A DNA stretch of 64,000 nucleotides, taken from the NCBI GenBank assembly GCA_964291375.2, contig OZ219809.1, forward strand, positions 1,426,001 through 1,490,000, in the 5' to 3' direction. Position numbers and translations under genes: made by a program. The notes beneath the pieces are model-generated. The model did no database searches. It had not been told where the DNA came from and saw nothing but the letters and a program-made list of their open reading frames with translations. The DNA is from 3107 sp001483205 (lineage in GTDB: Bacteria > Pseudomonadota > Alphaproteobacteria > Rhodobacterales > Rhodobacteraceae). Positions 35,228 through 45,842 of this stretch are shown piece after piece. How positions within the stretch are numbered: the stretch's first letter is position 1; each line of letters opens with the position of its first letter.

Positions 35228-36070
35228 TCAGACCGGTGCCAAATCCTCGGTATCGACGGCGCGATTGCGCAGCATCCGGCGCTGTTCCCGGATCATACCG
35301 GCGATCCGCCCCATCGCGATCCCGCGCATGAACAGGCTTGCCGGGATGAAGGCCCATGCCGAGACCGTCCAGATCAAGAGTTGTGCCGAATAGACATCCA
35401 TCGGATCAAACAGGGTCGTCACCGATCTGACCACCAGCGGGATCAAGAATGGCAACAGAAAGCCTAACAAAATGTTAATCCGGGCACCAAGGATCAGCCG
35501 CTCTGTCACATCACCGCCTGCGGTCGGCTCAAAGATCGGCAAGTTGACCCATATGTTGAATTTGCCCTGCCTCGGCCATTTCCGCACATGAATGAAGATG
35601 ATGAAAATCGCCAGTGACACCAGCGAGACCAGATAGGCGATACCGGCGCTTTTGCGCACCATCTCAATGCCCGACGGGTCGGTGTCAGCGGGGAACATCG
35701 ACAGGATCAGCCGAACCGGGCTGAAGGGGAAGTCAATCGCGTGCCCGACCAATGCCCCGATGGCGGCCACGAACTCGGTCGGCGGCGTCGGGTCGGTGTG
35801 GCTGCGGGCAATGATGGTCAGCAGAAAGACCGTGATGAAGAGCGACATAAAGCGGATGCGGTTGAAGGGCGGCGCGTCCCGGAACTCGACCAGGCTCGGA
35901 TAGCGGGCGGCATAATCGACCAGCACCAGCGCCCCGGCAAAAAGCGCGATCAGCATCACGGCCTGGGTGCTTTGGGGCGATGACAGGGTTGGCAACAGCA
36001 AGGTCGGCATTGCGATCAGCAACACCGTGAATGCAGCGCGGATGAACGCCCCTGCCAGCCGGATAACCAT
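35228..36070 (-). CDS. polytopic membrane protein of unknown function
   Basis: A 280-aa protein with about six hydrophobic segments (around residues 10-30, 38-52, 75-90, 140-160, 200-220 and 230-250) and a basic C-terminal tail. I do not recognise the family. It ends 26 bp before the EEP-family gene on the same strand, so the two may be co-expressed. The start at ATG 36070 follows a plausible leader region with no clear ribosome site. Confidence 0.7.
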   Translation of the reverse strand: MVIRLAGAFIRAAFTVLLIAMPTLLLPTLSSPQSTQAVMLIALFAGALVLVDYAARYPSLVEFRDAPPFNRIRFMSLFITVFLLTIIARSHTDPTPPTEFVAAIGALVGHAIDFPFSPVRLILSMFPADTDPSGIEMVRKSAGIAYLVSLVSLAIFIIFIHVRKWPRQGKFNIWVNLPIFEPTAGGDVTERLILGARINILLGFLLPFLIPLVVRSVTTLFDPMDVYSAQLLIWTVSAWAFIPASLFMRGIAMGRIAGMIREQRRMLRNRAVDTEDLAPV

Positions 36071-36244
36071 TTTCCTCTACCCCGGATGCGACCGGGCATC
36101 GCAATGACTGCGGCCCGTCCTTGCGGTCATCTTACCTGCAACCGCGACGATTCACCACATTTTAATCTGTTTTTTGAGGGATCAGATGCCAAAAAAAGCT
36201 ATGAATTGAGTGCAGTGCGTTGCGAATCAACAGGAGGATGTAAC

Positions 36245-36322
36245 GTGGGCCACGCCCCCCGCAAGGCACACTCAGCAGGCCATCACACCCACGGGCGGGC
36301 CAGCGCAGCACCGACCTCATAG
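36245..36322 (+). CDS. possible 25-aa His-rich small protein
   Basis: GTG at 36245 is preceded by a perfect AGGAGG (36232-36237) with a 7-nt spacer and reads VGHAPRKAHSAGHHTHGRAS and six more residues to TAG at 36320-36322. The last 40 bp overlap the leuD 3' end in antisense. No homology can be claimed. The ribosome site is the main reason to list it. Confidence 0.2.
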   Translation: MGHAPRKAHSAGHHTHGRASAAPTS

Positions 36323-36888
36323 CTTTCAATGGCGGCGGCCTTCTCCATCGTCAGGTCGATGTCGTCCAGCCCCTCCAGCAAACACCGCTTCCTGAAGGCA
36401 TCCACCTCAAAACCGAAACTCTCGCCGTCCGAGGTGGTCACCGTCTGGTTTTCCAGATCAACGGTCATCCGCGCATTCGCGCCCTTTTCGGCATCCCGCA
36501 TCAGCACATCCACCTGCGCCTGCGGCAAAACAACCGGCAACATCCCGTTCTTGAAGCAATTATTATAGAAAATATCCGCAAACGAGGTCGAAACGATCAC
36601 CCGGATACCAAAATCAGCCAGCGCCCAGGGGGCATGTTCCCGGCTCGACCCGCACCCGAAATTGTCCCCGGCGATCAGAATTTCCGCCTTGCGGTATTGG
36701 GGCCGGTTCAGGACGAAATCGGCAATTTCGTTGCCGTCGTCGTCATAGCGCATCTCATCAAACAGGTTCACCCCCAGACCGGAACGCCGAATCGTCTTCA
36801 GGAACTGTTTCGGGATGATCATGTCGGTGTCGATATTCACCAGCGGCATCGGCGCGGCGATACCGGTGAGTGTGCGGAACCTGTCCAT
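36283..36888 (-). CDS. leuD: 3-isopropylmalate dehydratase small subunit
   Basis: A 201-aa swivel-domain subunit of isopropylmalate isomerase, partner of LeuC (not in the window). It has VNIDTDMIIPKQFLKTI, GDNFGCGSSREHAPWAL and the IRVIVSTSFADIFYNNCFKNG segment. ATG 36888 matches the family start MDRFRTLTG; the frame extends to 36936 without conservation. The terminal ARPWV codons are intact. Confidence 0.95.
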   Translation of the reverse strand: MDRFRTLTGIAAPMPLVNIDTDMIIPKQFLKTIRRSGLGVNLFDEMRYDDDGNEIADFVLNRPQYRKAEILIAGDNFGCGSSREHAPWALADFGIRVIVSTSFADIFYNNCFKNGMLPVVLPQAQVDVLMRDAEKGANARMTVDLENQTVTTSDGESFGFEVDAFRKRCLLEGLDDIDLTMEKAAAIESYEVGAALARPWV

Positions 36889-36950
36889 CCTGCCGTCCCC
36901 TTGCCTTTTCCCCTGAAACCGGGGGCACATACGCACCCCCGGCTGCGTTT

Positions 36951-37271
36951 TCAGATCGCTTCCCTGATCCAGCTTTCCAGAGCGGCCTTCGGCGCGGCAC
37001 CGATCTTTCTTGACACTTCCTGCCCGTCCCGGAACAAAAACAGCGCCGGAATGCCGCGCACCCCCATCTGCGCGGGCGCGTCCGGGTTTTCATCGACATT
37101 GACCTTCACGATCTTGACCCGGCCCGCATATTCCCCGGCCAGCTCTTCCAGCGCCGGGCCGATCTGCCTGCACGGACCGCACCACTCGGCCCAGAAGTCA
37201 ACGACAACGGGAATATCGGCATTTCGGACTTCGGCGTCGAATGTGGCGTCGGTGACTGCTACGGTGGCCAT
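36951..37271 (-). CDS. trxA: thioredoxin 1
   Basis: A 106-aa cytoplasmic thiol-disulphide reductant with active site WCGPC in VDFWAEWCGPCRQI, the KVNVDENPDAPAQMGVRGIP segment with the cis-Pro, and FLFRDGQEV. It lies 60 bp downstream of addA, the usual Rhodobacteraceae order. Confidence 0.97.
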   Translation of the reverse strand: MATVAVTDATFDAEVRNADIPVVVDFWAEWCGPCRQIGPALEELAGEYAGRVKIVKVNVDENPDAPAQMGVRGIPALFLFRDGQEVSRKIGAAPKAALESWIREAI

Positions 37272-37331
37272 TTCCGGGTCTCCTGCGGGTATGGGTTCGG
37301 ATCAGGAACCTATGCAGGCGGTCGCCGGGCG

Positions 37332-40300
37332 TCAAGAGAGCGCGGCCTGTTCCAGTGCCTGTTTCACAATCCCGCGGGGGATGGTCATCAGCGTCGCCGA
37401 TGCCGTCCACAGAATGGCGGTGGCAATTTCCCGGTCCGGGTAGATTTGCCCCAGTGCCGCGGCATAGGCCCCGAGCTGGCGCAGGATGCCGTCGGGCGTG
37501 TCCTCTGGCCGGGCCGGTATCGCGGCGTTGGTCTTGAAATCCACCGCAAGCACCTTGCCGGGGGTGATGATCAGCCGGTCAATCACGCCGCTGACCCGGT
37601 GGCCGGACAGCTCCGGCACGGTGGCGGAAAGATCAACCTCGGCCAATGCGTCGGGCGCAAACAGAAACCCGAGGCCGGGGGCGGTGATCACCCCTGCCGC
37701 CTCTGCAAGCGCGTCTTGCAGGTCAGCGTCCGGGCCGTCAGGAAACCGCGCGCGCAGCAGGGTCCGCGACAGTTCGGGCCAGTGGTCGCGCGGGTGCGCG
37801 GGCAGGTGCTCCAGCAGCAGGTGAATGCGCGCGCCGCGCAGCATGGCGGCCTCCTGCTCCGGCCCGTCATCGCGCGGCGCATCATCAGCCGCATCGTCAG
37901 CCATAGCGCCCCCCGGCCCCGGCAGCACCTTCGCCCCGCCAAGGGCAGAGGGCGCAAGCGGCGCGGGGGTATCCGGCGGTGGTGGTGGCGGGTGATGCGC
38001 CCAGTCGGGAATCCCTTCCGCCGTCATTGGCGTTTCGGTGGGGAGCGGGGGCGGCGTGGTTCCGGCAGTTTCCGGCCAGTCCCCGCCCGAAAGCCGCAGG
38101 CCCGTGCCTTCGGCAAGCTCATAGGGCACGGCCCCCGCGCGCTTCATCCCTGCGACCACCCGCTGATACCAGGCGCGCCCGTCCTCTTTGCCCATATCCC
38201 CCGCCCCGGTGACGATCAGCCATTTCTCTGCCCGGGTCATGGCGACATAGAGCAACCTGTCCCGCTCTGCCGCCTGCCGGGTGACCAGCCGCTCATGGGC
38301 CGCGGCAACCGGCGCGGACCGCATGTCGGCGGGCGGTGCCCACAGCGCGGGGCCGTCAGCGCCCGGCAGTATCCCGTCGCGGATGCGGGAGGTGTGTGCG
38401 GCGGTATCCGGCAGAATGACGATGGGGGATTCCAGCCCCTTGGCCCCATGCACGGTCATCACCCGAATGCGGTTTCCGGCGGTCTCCGGGCGGCGCTTGA
38501 CCTCTGCCTCATCCGAATCAAGCCAGGCCAGAAACCCGGTCAGGCCCGGAATGTCGGATCGCTCATAGGCGAGCGCCTGATGCAGCAGGGCGTCAATGCC
38601 GTCCTCTGCCTCCGGCCCCAGCCGGGCCAGCAACCGACGGCGGCCATTGTGACGGATCAGGATGCGCTCGATCAGATCATGGGGGCGCAGGAAATCCGTG
38701 TCGTCCCTCAGCGCCCCCAGCATTGCCAGCGTTTCGGGGTGTCTGTCCGCCTGTCCGCGCAGCGCCGCCCACAGCACACTGCCCTTGGGGCGCGGCGCGG
38801 CCAGCGCGTGCAAATCCCGTTCTGACCAGCCGAACAGTGGCGAGCGCAGGGCGGCGGCAAGCGACAGGTCATCCTCGGGCGTTGCCAGAAAGGACAGCAG
38901 CGCGGTGATGTCGCGCACCGCAAGCTCGGCCCCGATCTTCAGCCGGTCAGCGCCCGATGTTTGCAGGCCCCGGTTCTTGCAGGCCCGGATCAGTTCCTGA
39001 AACAGCAGCGACCGCCGCTGAACCAGGATCAGAAAGTCGCCCTCTCTGACAGGCCGCATCCGATAGCCGCCCGCCCTGTCCGTATCGGGGATCGTCGCCT
39101 GCCCGACCATGGACTTGATCCGGTCGGCAATCCGGCTGGCAAGGATAACCATGTGGTGGTTTTCCGCCACCCGGTCCACCGGCGCATACCACTCGCCGGG
39201 GTCGGTGGTTTCGGCTTTCGGCTCCGCAGGCCAGAGGTCCACCCGGCCCGGCATGGTGGTCCGGAACGCGATATGCCGGTCCTGCCATCCGGTGCCGTCG
39301 CTGCCATCGTCGCCGTCACCCCCGCCGAACACCGCATCGACCAGCCGCAGAACCGGCGCGGCAGAGCGAAAGGAATGTTCCAGTTTCATGGTCTCAAAGG
39401 GGCGGCGCGCCACCTTCAGCCTGCCCGCAAATTCGGCGCGCATCCGGTCAAATTCCTGCGGATCGGCCCCCTGAAAGGAAAAGATCGACTGTTTCCTGTC
39501 ACCAACGACAAAGATCGTCCGGTGCGTGTCCGCCCGCGCCCCCTGCCCGGCGGCGAACTCCCGCGTCAGTTGCTCAATCACCTGCCACTGTTCGGGGCTG
39601 GTGTCCTGCGCCTCATCCACGAGGATATGGTCAATGTCGCCATCCAGCCGGAACAGCACCCATTGCGCCACTTCCGGGCGGGTCAAAAGCGCCCGTGCCT
39701 TCAGGATCAGGTCATCGAAATCCAGCCAGCCATGGGCGTTCTTGCCGTGGTCATATTCGCGCAGGAATACGGCGGCGAACTCATGCAGGGCCAGGGTTTT
39801 TCCGGCGGTGTAAAGCCCGCACCGGTGGTGCCGCGCCTGTTCCACCCGCCCCATCAGGGCGTTGATGGCGTCCATCTGCGGGCCAAGTGTGTTGCGCGTC
39901 GCTTTGGTGGGAAAGGCGTCGATTTTGGCGGTATAGGCCCCGGCTTTTGCTTTTGGCCCGGTCAGAAAGACGTTTTCAAGGGCGGGCAGGTCCGTCAGAC
40001 GCAGGCAGGACGGATCAATGCCGTTGAAGTTTCTCCGCCGCCTTTGTGTCGTTGGCTGACCCGCCCCGAAGCGCCGACAGCAATGCGGAAAACGCCGCCC
40101 TGTCCCCCTCCAGGCCCAGATCACGCAGAATCCGCTCTTCTGACATATCCGCAGGCAGGCCGAGCGCCGCCCAAATCGCATCCCGGTCGGGGACCGGGCC
40201 GAACATATCGCGCGCCCCGGCGATGGCCGTCATCAGATCGGACAGATCATCGCCGGACAGATACGCCGCCAGCCGGTCCAGCACCCCCGCATCCGGCCCT

Positions 40301-40797
40301 GCGGCAATCCGGTCGAGCGCGGCATTGCGCAGTGCAGTTGCCGAACGATCATCCATTTCCCGGAATTGCGGGGAAACCCCGGCCTCCAGCGGAAACCGGC
40401 GCAGCAGGGCGGCGCAAAACGAATGGATGGTCTGGATTTTCAGCCCGCCGGGGGTCTCTATCGCGCGGGCGAACAGCCGCCGCGCCCCGGCAATGCGCGC
40501 ATCACTGATCCGGCCCGTCAGCCCAAGGTCGGCAAGGCTTTGGCGCAGGGCGGCCTCTTCCGCCATCGCCCAGCTCCCCAGCCGCGCGAACAGGCGGTTC
40601 TGCATCTCTGAGGCGGCGGCCTTGGTGTAGGTCAGGCACAGAACATTCTGCGGCGACACCCCGTCAAGCAACAGCCGGGCCACCCGGTCGGTCAGCACCC
40701 GCGTCTTGCCGGACCCGGCATTGGCCGACAACCAGACAGAGCCGGCCGGGTCCGCCGCGCGCGCCTGCGCCTGTGTTGCCGCATCGCGCCCGGTCAT
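37332..40797 (-). pseudogene. addA: AddA helicase-nuclease subunit, split by a +1 frameshift
   Basis: AddA is the UvrD-like helicase/nuclease of the AddAB (RecBCD-type) break-repair complex. The first part (40797 to stop at 40015) has Walker A SANAGSGKT, LTYTKAAASEMQNRL and IQTIHSFCAALLRRFP, and ends prematurely after KAAEKLQRH. The rest continues in another frame (open 40181 to 37332): DEAQDTS (Walker B), GDRKQSIFSFQGAD, the HGAKGLE helicase motif, and a C-terminal PD-(D/E)XK nuclease with GVIDRL and VLAVDFKT. One extra base between about 40018 and 40075 explains the split. Together the parts give about 1155 aa, the normal size. Real mutation or sequencing error cannot be told apart here. 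Confidence 0.9.
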
Positions 40798-43732
40798 GGC
40801 ATTTGCTCCGGCACGGGGTCGTCGGTCTCATTCCATTCACCAAACCGGGCGAGGTGATCATACGCGCCCTCAAACCGCTGTGTCGCAACCGCCCGGCGAG
40901 AGGTATACCCCCGCCCGTCGCCGGACCACGCCCCGATCAGGTGCTGAAACTGTCGCCAGACCTCATCAAGCCCCGGATCATCAATCGGGGCCTGAACTTC
41001 CTCGGGCTTTGCCCCCAGCCCGATGAAATATGCGCCCCGGACCTGCGCGGGGCCAGGCACCGGAAACCCGCCGCGCTCGACCATCGCCGCCTCCAGCAGC
41101 AACTGCTTGTTGAAATGGGTCTGTTCCTTTGGGCTTGGCGGCTTTCCGGTCTTGTAGTCATAGATCAGGATTGCGCCGTCCTCTGCCCGGTCGAACCGGT
41201 CCGCCTTGGCGGTCAGGGTGAAATCGACGCCCTCAAGCGCCAGTTCGCCCTGCTGTTCCGGCGGCGCAAGCGGGGTGGCGGTTTCGCGCCGCCGGGCCTC
41301 GGTTTCGATGAACCAGTCGGCGGCCCTGCCCAGCCGGGCCAGCCACAGCCGCCGCGCAACGGGCCAGGGCACACAGTCGTTCAGAACCGCTTGCGCGATC
41401 CGCATCAGGTCATCGCGGGTCGCGCCGCCCTCGGTCAGAAACCGTTCCAGAACCCGGTGCAGGATCACCCCCCGCGCCGCCGCATCCGGCAAGGGGTTGA
41501 TCGGGCCGAGCGGCTTCAGGCGCAGGATATGTTCCGCGTAAATCGCATAGGGGTCGCGAATCAGCGTCTCGATCCGGGTCACGGACAGGCGGCGCGGCCT
41601 CTGATGCGCGGGCGGGCGGGGCGCAGGGCGTTTTGCCGGGGCGACCGTGGCAGTCGGGGCCTCGAATGTGCGGGTCAGCCTCAGCCAGCCCTCGCCCCTT
41701 TGCCGCATTGCCGCCAGCGCCGCCGCCCCGCCGTTCCCGTCGCCCTGCCCGTGCAGCCCGTTCAGAAGGTTCATAACCCGGTTCAGCCAGCGCGACGGCA
41801 CGGTTTCGGCCTCTGCATCCCGCATCGCACGGGTCAGCCAGACTTCCGGCGCAGCAACGGCCTGTTGAAAGTCATGGGCGGCAAGCCCGATGCGACGCTC
41901 CGGCAGCAACAGGCCCGCCGCCCGGCGCATATCCCGGTTGAGCCACGGATCGGGGGCAGGCCGGGCGGGCCAGACGCCTTCGTTCAGCCCGCCGAGGATC
42001 ACCAGATCGGCCCCCTGTGCGCGGGCCTCCAGCAGGCCCAGGATCAGGATACCGGGATGCGTGCGATCCGGGTCGCGGATGTCCCGGCCCGCCATCAGCC
42101 CGTGCAGCAAAGCGGCGTATTCCGGGGGCGACACCGGCCCGCCCGCGCCCGCCGCCCGGCCCAGCTCTTCCATCAGTTCCCTTGCCGCACGGCCCGCCGC
42201 CTGCCGCCAGAGCTCATGCCCGTCGCCGCCGGACGGCCCTGCGGCCAGCGCCTCGGCAAGGCGCAGGTGACAGCGGATATGTTCGGAAAGCTCCCGGACG
42301 CCCGCGCGCTCATGGCCCTCCACCAGCCCGGTCAGCCATTGCACCCAGACCTCTCTGTCCTCATCGCCTGCGGCCCATCCGGTCAGGTCAGCGTCAAGCG
42401 GAAAGGCCACGGCCCGGTCGCGCAGCCATAGCTCCAGCCGCCGCGTCCACAACAGATGCTGCCCGCGCGCGTCCGCGCCGGTATTGGTCAGCGGATGCTT
42501 GAGCAGGGCCAGAAACGCCCCGGTGGTCAGCCGCTGGCCGAACAGCGCCGCCACATGGCGCAAAAACCGACCCGGTGCCGACAGCGCGAGCGGCAATCCG
42601 GCGCTGTCATCGGGGATGATCCCCCAGCGGTCGAGGGCGGCGGTGACCTGCCGTGCCAGATGCCGGTCGGGCGAGATCAGCGCCGCCCTCTGCCCGTCCT
42701 CTGCCGCCTTGCGCAGCCGGAGCGCGATGGCGGCGGCCTCTTCCCGGCCCGATGCGGCCTCCAGCAATGTCACGTCCGCAAGGGCCGCCCCGACATTTGC
42801 CAGCCCCGGCCCGTCGGTCATCCACTGATCGGTCACCGGTGCGGGGCGCAGTGCCAGCGACACCAGCCTGTTGCGCGCCGGGCATGGGGGGGGCGCGTCG
42901 CTCCACGCCTGAACATCCCCCGGCCCGCAGCCCAGCGCATCCAGCAGCCGGGCAAAGCGAAACTGCGGGTGATCTTCGTCGGTCATCGCCTCTGCCATGC
43001 TGTCCCACACATGTGCAGGCTGGTCGAAATCGAAACCGGACAGGATCAGCGCCCCCTGCGGCAGCCGGGCAACCGCGCGCATCAGCATCCCGGTCGTCCC
43101 CGTGATCCGGTAGACCCGGCGACGATAACCGGATGATCGGGGGGCGTGGCCCGCCACCGGGCGAGCAGACGATTGAGCGCCCTGCGCCTGCGGGCCTCGA
43201 CCCCCGGAGCCACCACATCAAAACAGGGCGCGATCAGTTGCAGGAACGACAGCGCCCGCGCCCAGTGGCCGGACTGATCGGTCACATCAAGGGTGCGGAA
43301 GACATCCGCGCCGACCCCTTCGCCGTGCATTTCCTCGGTCAGCGCAATCAGGCTGTCGGCCAGATCAAAGGCGGCGGTCTGCGGGGCGAGGTCCGGCTCT
43401 GCCGCGATAAGCTGGCGGACAAGGCGGGCAAGCTCCAGCCGGGTCTCCAGCAGGGTTGAGGCAGGCGGCGCGACAGCGGGGTCCAGATGCTCCGGGCTGG
43501 TCAACAGCCGGATGCGCGGCAGAAATCCGGGCGGCCCCTGATCAAACAACGCCTGTATCCGCCGCTGCATCCGACGGGTGTTGACGAACAATTCGACGCG
43601 GGCCATTGCCTCGGGCGGGTGCCCTTTCAGCCGCCCGCGCAGCCCGTCCACAAGCGCCATGGCGAAATCCACCCCCGGCGGGGTGGCGAACAGGCGCGGG
43701 CCGGGCCGGGGGTCAAACAGGGGGTCAGACAT
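40794..43732 (-). pseudogene. addB: AddB subunit, split by a -1 frameshift
   Basis: AddB pairs with AddA. The first part starts at ATG 43732 (MSDPLFDPRPGPRLFATPPG), overlapping the murU stop by 8 nt, and ends at a stop at 43082 after AGSTGSRGRPGC. The second part (to 40794) resumes with TGMLMRAVARLPQGALILSGF. The conserved run AGSTGSRG-TTGMLMRAV is restored by a -1 shift at the run of four C (plus strand) at 43098-43101. The C-terminal nuclease has AILIYDYKTGKPP and QLLLEAAM. Its stop overlaps addA by 4 nt. Intact, it would be about 980 aa. Confidence 0.9.
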
Positions 43733-44435
43733 CGGCGGCGTTCTCCTCTGCCAGCATCGCCTCGGCAAGACTGACCCCTTCCGGCGTGCCGACATCGCAC
43801 CACCGGCCCGGATAGGGCAGGCCGAACAGCCCCCCCCGCGCGATCATCCGGTCCCAGAGCACATTGAGGGAAAACGCCTGTTCACTGACCTCTGCCAGCC
43901 CCCCCGTGCGGATGATCTGCGCGCCGGAATAGACCATGCCCGCGCCGCGCGTGATCTGACCGGCCTCTGACAACCGGAAATCCCCGTCGCCGCGATGCCC
44001 GGTGGCCCGCGCGCGCGGGATCAGCAGCAACAGCGCCTCCATCCGCGCCCCGTCCCAGGCCCGCGCCAGCAGGTTGAGCGGATTAGGGCCGGACCAGACC
44101 GCATCAGCGTTCAGCGTATAGACCGGATCATGGTTCAGAAGCGGCAGCGCCTTGCGCAACCCGCCCCCGGTTTCCAGAATCGCCCCGGTTTCATCGGAAA
44201 ACGCCACCTTCCGCCCGGCAAGGTGGTCGCGGATCATCTGCGCCTTATAGTGCAGGTTGACAACGACCGTCCCGGCCCCGGCCTCTGCCCCCGCCGCGGT
44301 ATCAAGGGCGCGGTCGATCAGCGCGCGGCCCGCAACCTTGATCAGCGGTTTGGGGCGGTCGGCGGTCAGCGGCCCCATGCGGGTTCCGAACCCGGCGGCA
44401 AACAGCATCAGGGCGGCGGGGCGGTCTGTCGTCAT
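43725..44435 (-). CDS. murU: N-acetylmuramate-1-phosphate uridylyltransferase-like nucleotidyltransferase
   Basis: A 236-aa sugar-nucleotidyltransferase with LFAAGFGTRMGPLTADRPKP (GxGTRM signature, Lys in PKPLIKV), NADAVW (metal-binding Asp) and CDVGTPEG near the end. Adjacency to an AmgK-like kinase supports the MurU role: UDP-MurNAc formation in peptidoglycan recycling that bypasses fosfomycin-sensitive de novo synthesis. The start at 44435 overlaps the amgK stop as ATGA; the long upstream frame is spurious. Confidence 0.88.
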   Translation of the reverse strand: MTTDRPAALMLFAAGFGTRMGPLTADRPKPLIKVAGRALIDRALDTAAGAEAGAGTVVVNLHYKAQMIRDHLAGRKVAFSDETGAILETGGGLRKALPLLNHDPVYTLNADAVWSGPNPLNLLARAWDGARMEALLLLIPRARATGHRGDGDFRLSEAGQITRGAGMVYSGAQIIRTGGLAEVSEQAFSLNVLWDRMIARGGLFGLPYPGRWCDVGTPEGVSLAEAMLAEENAADV

Positions 44436-45418
44436 GCGCATCGCAACCATTTCCTGTGATCCGCATCCGGGGCAGGCAGGGCGGACAGAACCGTCCCGCG
44501 GACCGGCGCGGCGGCGGGGTGCTCCAGATTGGCCAGCAGATGGCCCCAGACGCGCGGCAACAGGTCGAGATATTGCGGCTTGCCGCCCGTGCGGGCCAGA
44601 CGGGCAAAGACGCCCAGAATGCGCAGGGCACGCTGTGCGCCCAGAACGGCGCAGGCGGCCAGCAGCGCATCCTGCGGCAGACCGGCGGCACGGGCATAGC
44701 GCGCAACCATCGCCCCGGCGCAATCGTCCGATACATCCCGACGCGCGTCCTGAAGCAGCGACATCAGGTCATACCCCCGGTGCCCGGTCATCGCGTCCTG
44801 AAAATCGAGCAGCCCGGTGCGCGCGGGGCCGGAGCGCCCCGGCAACCAGATCAGGTTTTCAGCGTGGTAATCGCGCAGGACCATGACATCCCCTTGCAAC
44901 GGAACCCCGGCCAGCATGGTCTTTAGCCCCGCGGAAATCGCCGCGAATGCGTCCGGGGATGCCACCGGGCAATACCACTCAAAAGTCGGGGCGATGTATC
45001 GGATCATTTCGGGCGGGTCATAGGCGGGCATGGCCACGGGCGCGGGACAGTCGTGCAGGCAGAGCAGCACATCAACCGCCGATGCGTAGAGCGTGCCCTC
45101 GCCGCCCGGACCACGGCGCAACACGCGGGCATAGAGGTCATCGCCCAGGTCTTCCATCAGGATGAAACCCGCCGCGCGATCCGTGGCCAGTATGTCCGGG
45201 GCGCTCAGCCCGCACCCGCGCAGATGGGCGGCAATGGCCAGGAAAGGCGCGATGTGCCCGGCCTCTTCGGGACAGTCCATGACGATTGCGGTGCGCGCCC
45301 CCTGCCTTAGCCGGGCGTAGCGGCGGGCCGACGCATCCCCGGCGACCTCGGTGGCCGCCGCGCGCCCCCAGCCTGCGGCGCGGATGAACGCCTCTCTTTG
45401 CCTTAGGCGGTCATTCAT
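44432..45418 (-). CDS. amgK: anomeric MurNAc/GlcNAc kinase-like aminoglycoside phosphotransferase family protein
   Basis: A 328-aa kinase-fold protein with FILMEDLGDDLYARVL (hinge region), the catalytic loop VLRDYHAENLIWLPG and the metal site LLDFQDAMTGHRGYDL. With MurU it would convert recycled MurNAc to MurNAc-1-P and then UDP-MurNAc. In Rhodobacteraceae the gene usually sits between tsaE and murU, as here. Its upstream 48 bp are duplicated beyond a repeat element at 45676-45723. Confidence 0.85.
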   Translation of the reverse strand: MNDRLRQREAFIRAAGWGRAAATEVAGDASARRYARLRQGARTAIVMDCPEEAGHIAPFLAIAAHLRGCGLSAPDILATDRAAGFILMEDLGDDLYARVLRRGPGGEGTLYASAVDVLLCLHDCPAPVAMPAYDPPEMIRYIAPTFEWYCPVASPDAFAAISAGLKTMLAGVPLQGDVMVLRDYHAENLIWLPGRSGPARTGLLDFQDAMTGHRGYDLMSLLQDARRDVSDDCAGAMVARYARAAGLPQDALLAACAVLGAQRALRILGVFARLARTGGKPQYLDLLPRVWGHLLANLEHPAAAPVRGTVLSALPAPDADHRKWLRCA

Positions 45419-45785
45419 GGATCATACCCAACATTGTTGCCCATTGCGAAGACCTCTGCATAAAGGCGCATCGACGGCCAACTTGTCCCGCCCGGCGGAA
45501 CGCCGGGCAGCGCCTGCCTGCCCCCCGGCAGGCGCTTTGAACGTCTCAAAATGTTGGGGCGCATGGACTTTATGGCAAGACCACCGCCAATATGGGCTGT
45601 CACGAAAAGCGCCCGCCCAGGCAGGCGGCTGCCCGACACACGCCAATATGCAGAGGTGTTTCACTCATGGATCACTCATGGATCAGACCCAACACCGTTG
45701 CCCATCGCGAAGACCTTTGCATGATGGCGCTGCGCGGTCAGCAGGCGTTCGCCCTCCTGCGCCGGTCAGCGCCCGAACCGGATCG
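45415..45785. repeat. composite repeat element flanked by a 48-bp direct duplication
   Basis: 45415-45462 and 45676-45723 are direct repeats (42 of 48 bases), covering the amgK start region and one element end. Between them lies a ~213-bp copy of the composite element (about 45449-45661) with interior CCTGCCTGCCCCCCGGCAGG and GCGCCCGCCCAGGCAGGCGG. ACTCATGGATC is also tandemly repeated near 45663-45684. No gene is supported. Confidence 0.8.
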
Positions 45786-45842
45786 TCAGGGCCGATCCCG
45801 GTCGGTCAGCGCGAACCGGATCGTCAGGGCCGATCCCGGTCG
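45774..45842. repeat. 31-bp direct repeat at the tsaE 3' end
   Basis: Two identical 31-bp copies start at 45774 and 45812 (period 38) and contain GGATCGTCAGGGCCGATCCC. The period is not a multiple of three, so the frame changes between copies. The tsaE stop codon falls in the outer copy. Confidence 0.75.

Noticed and set aside
40015..40181. Programmed ribosomal frameshift in addA
   Set aside because: No convincing slippery site is visible and AddA homologues are not known to use recoding, so an indel or a sequencing error is more likely.
44435..44723. Extended N-terminus of the MurU-like protein
   Set aside because: The extra 96 codons overlap amgK in another frame. The ATGA overlap at 44432-44435 marks the natural start.
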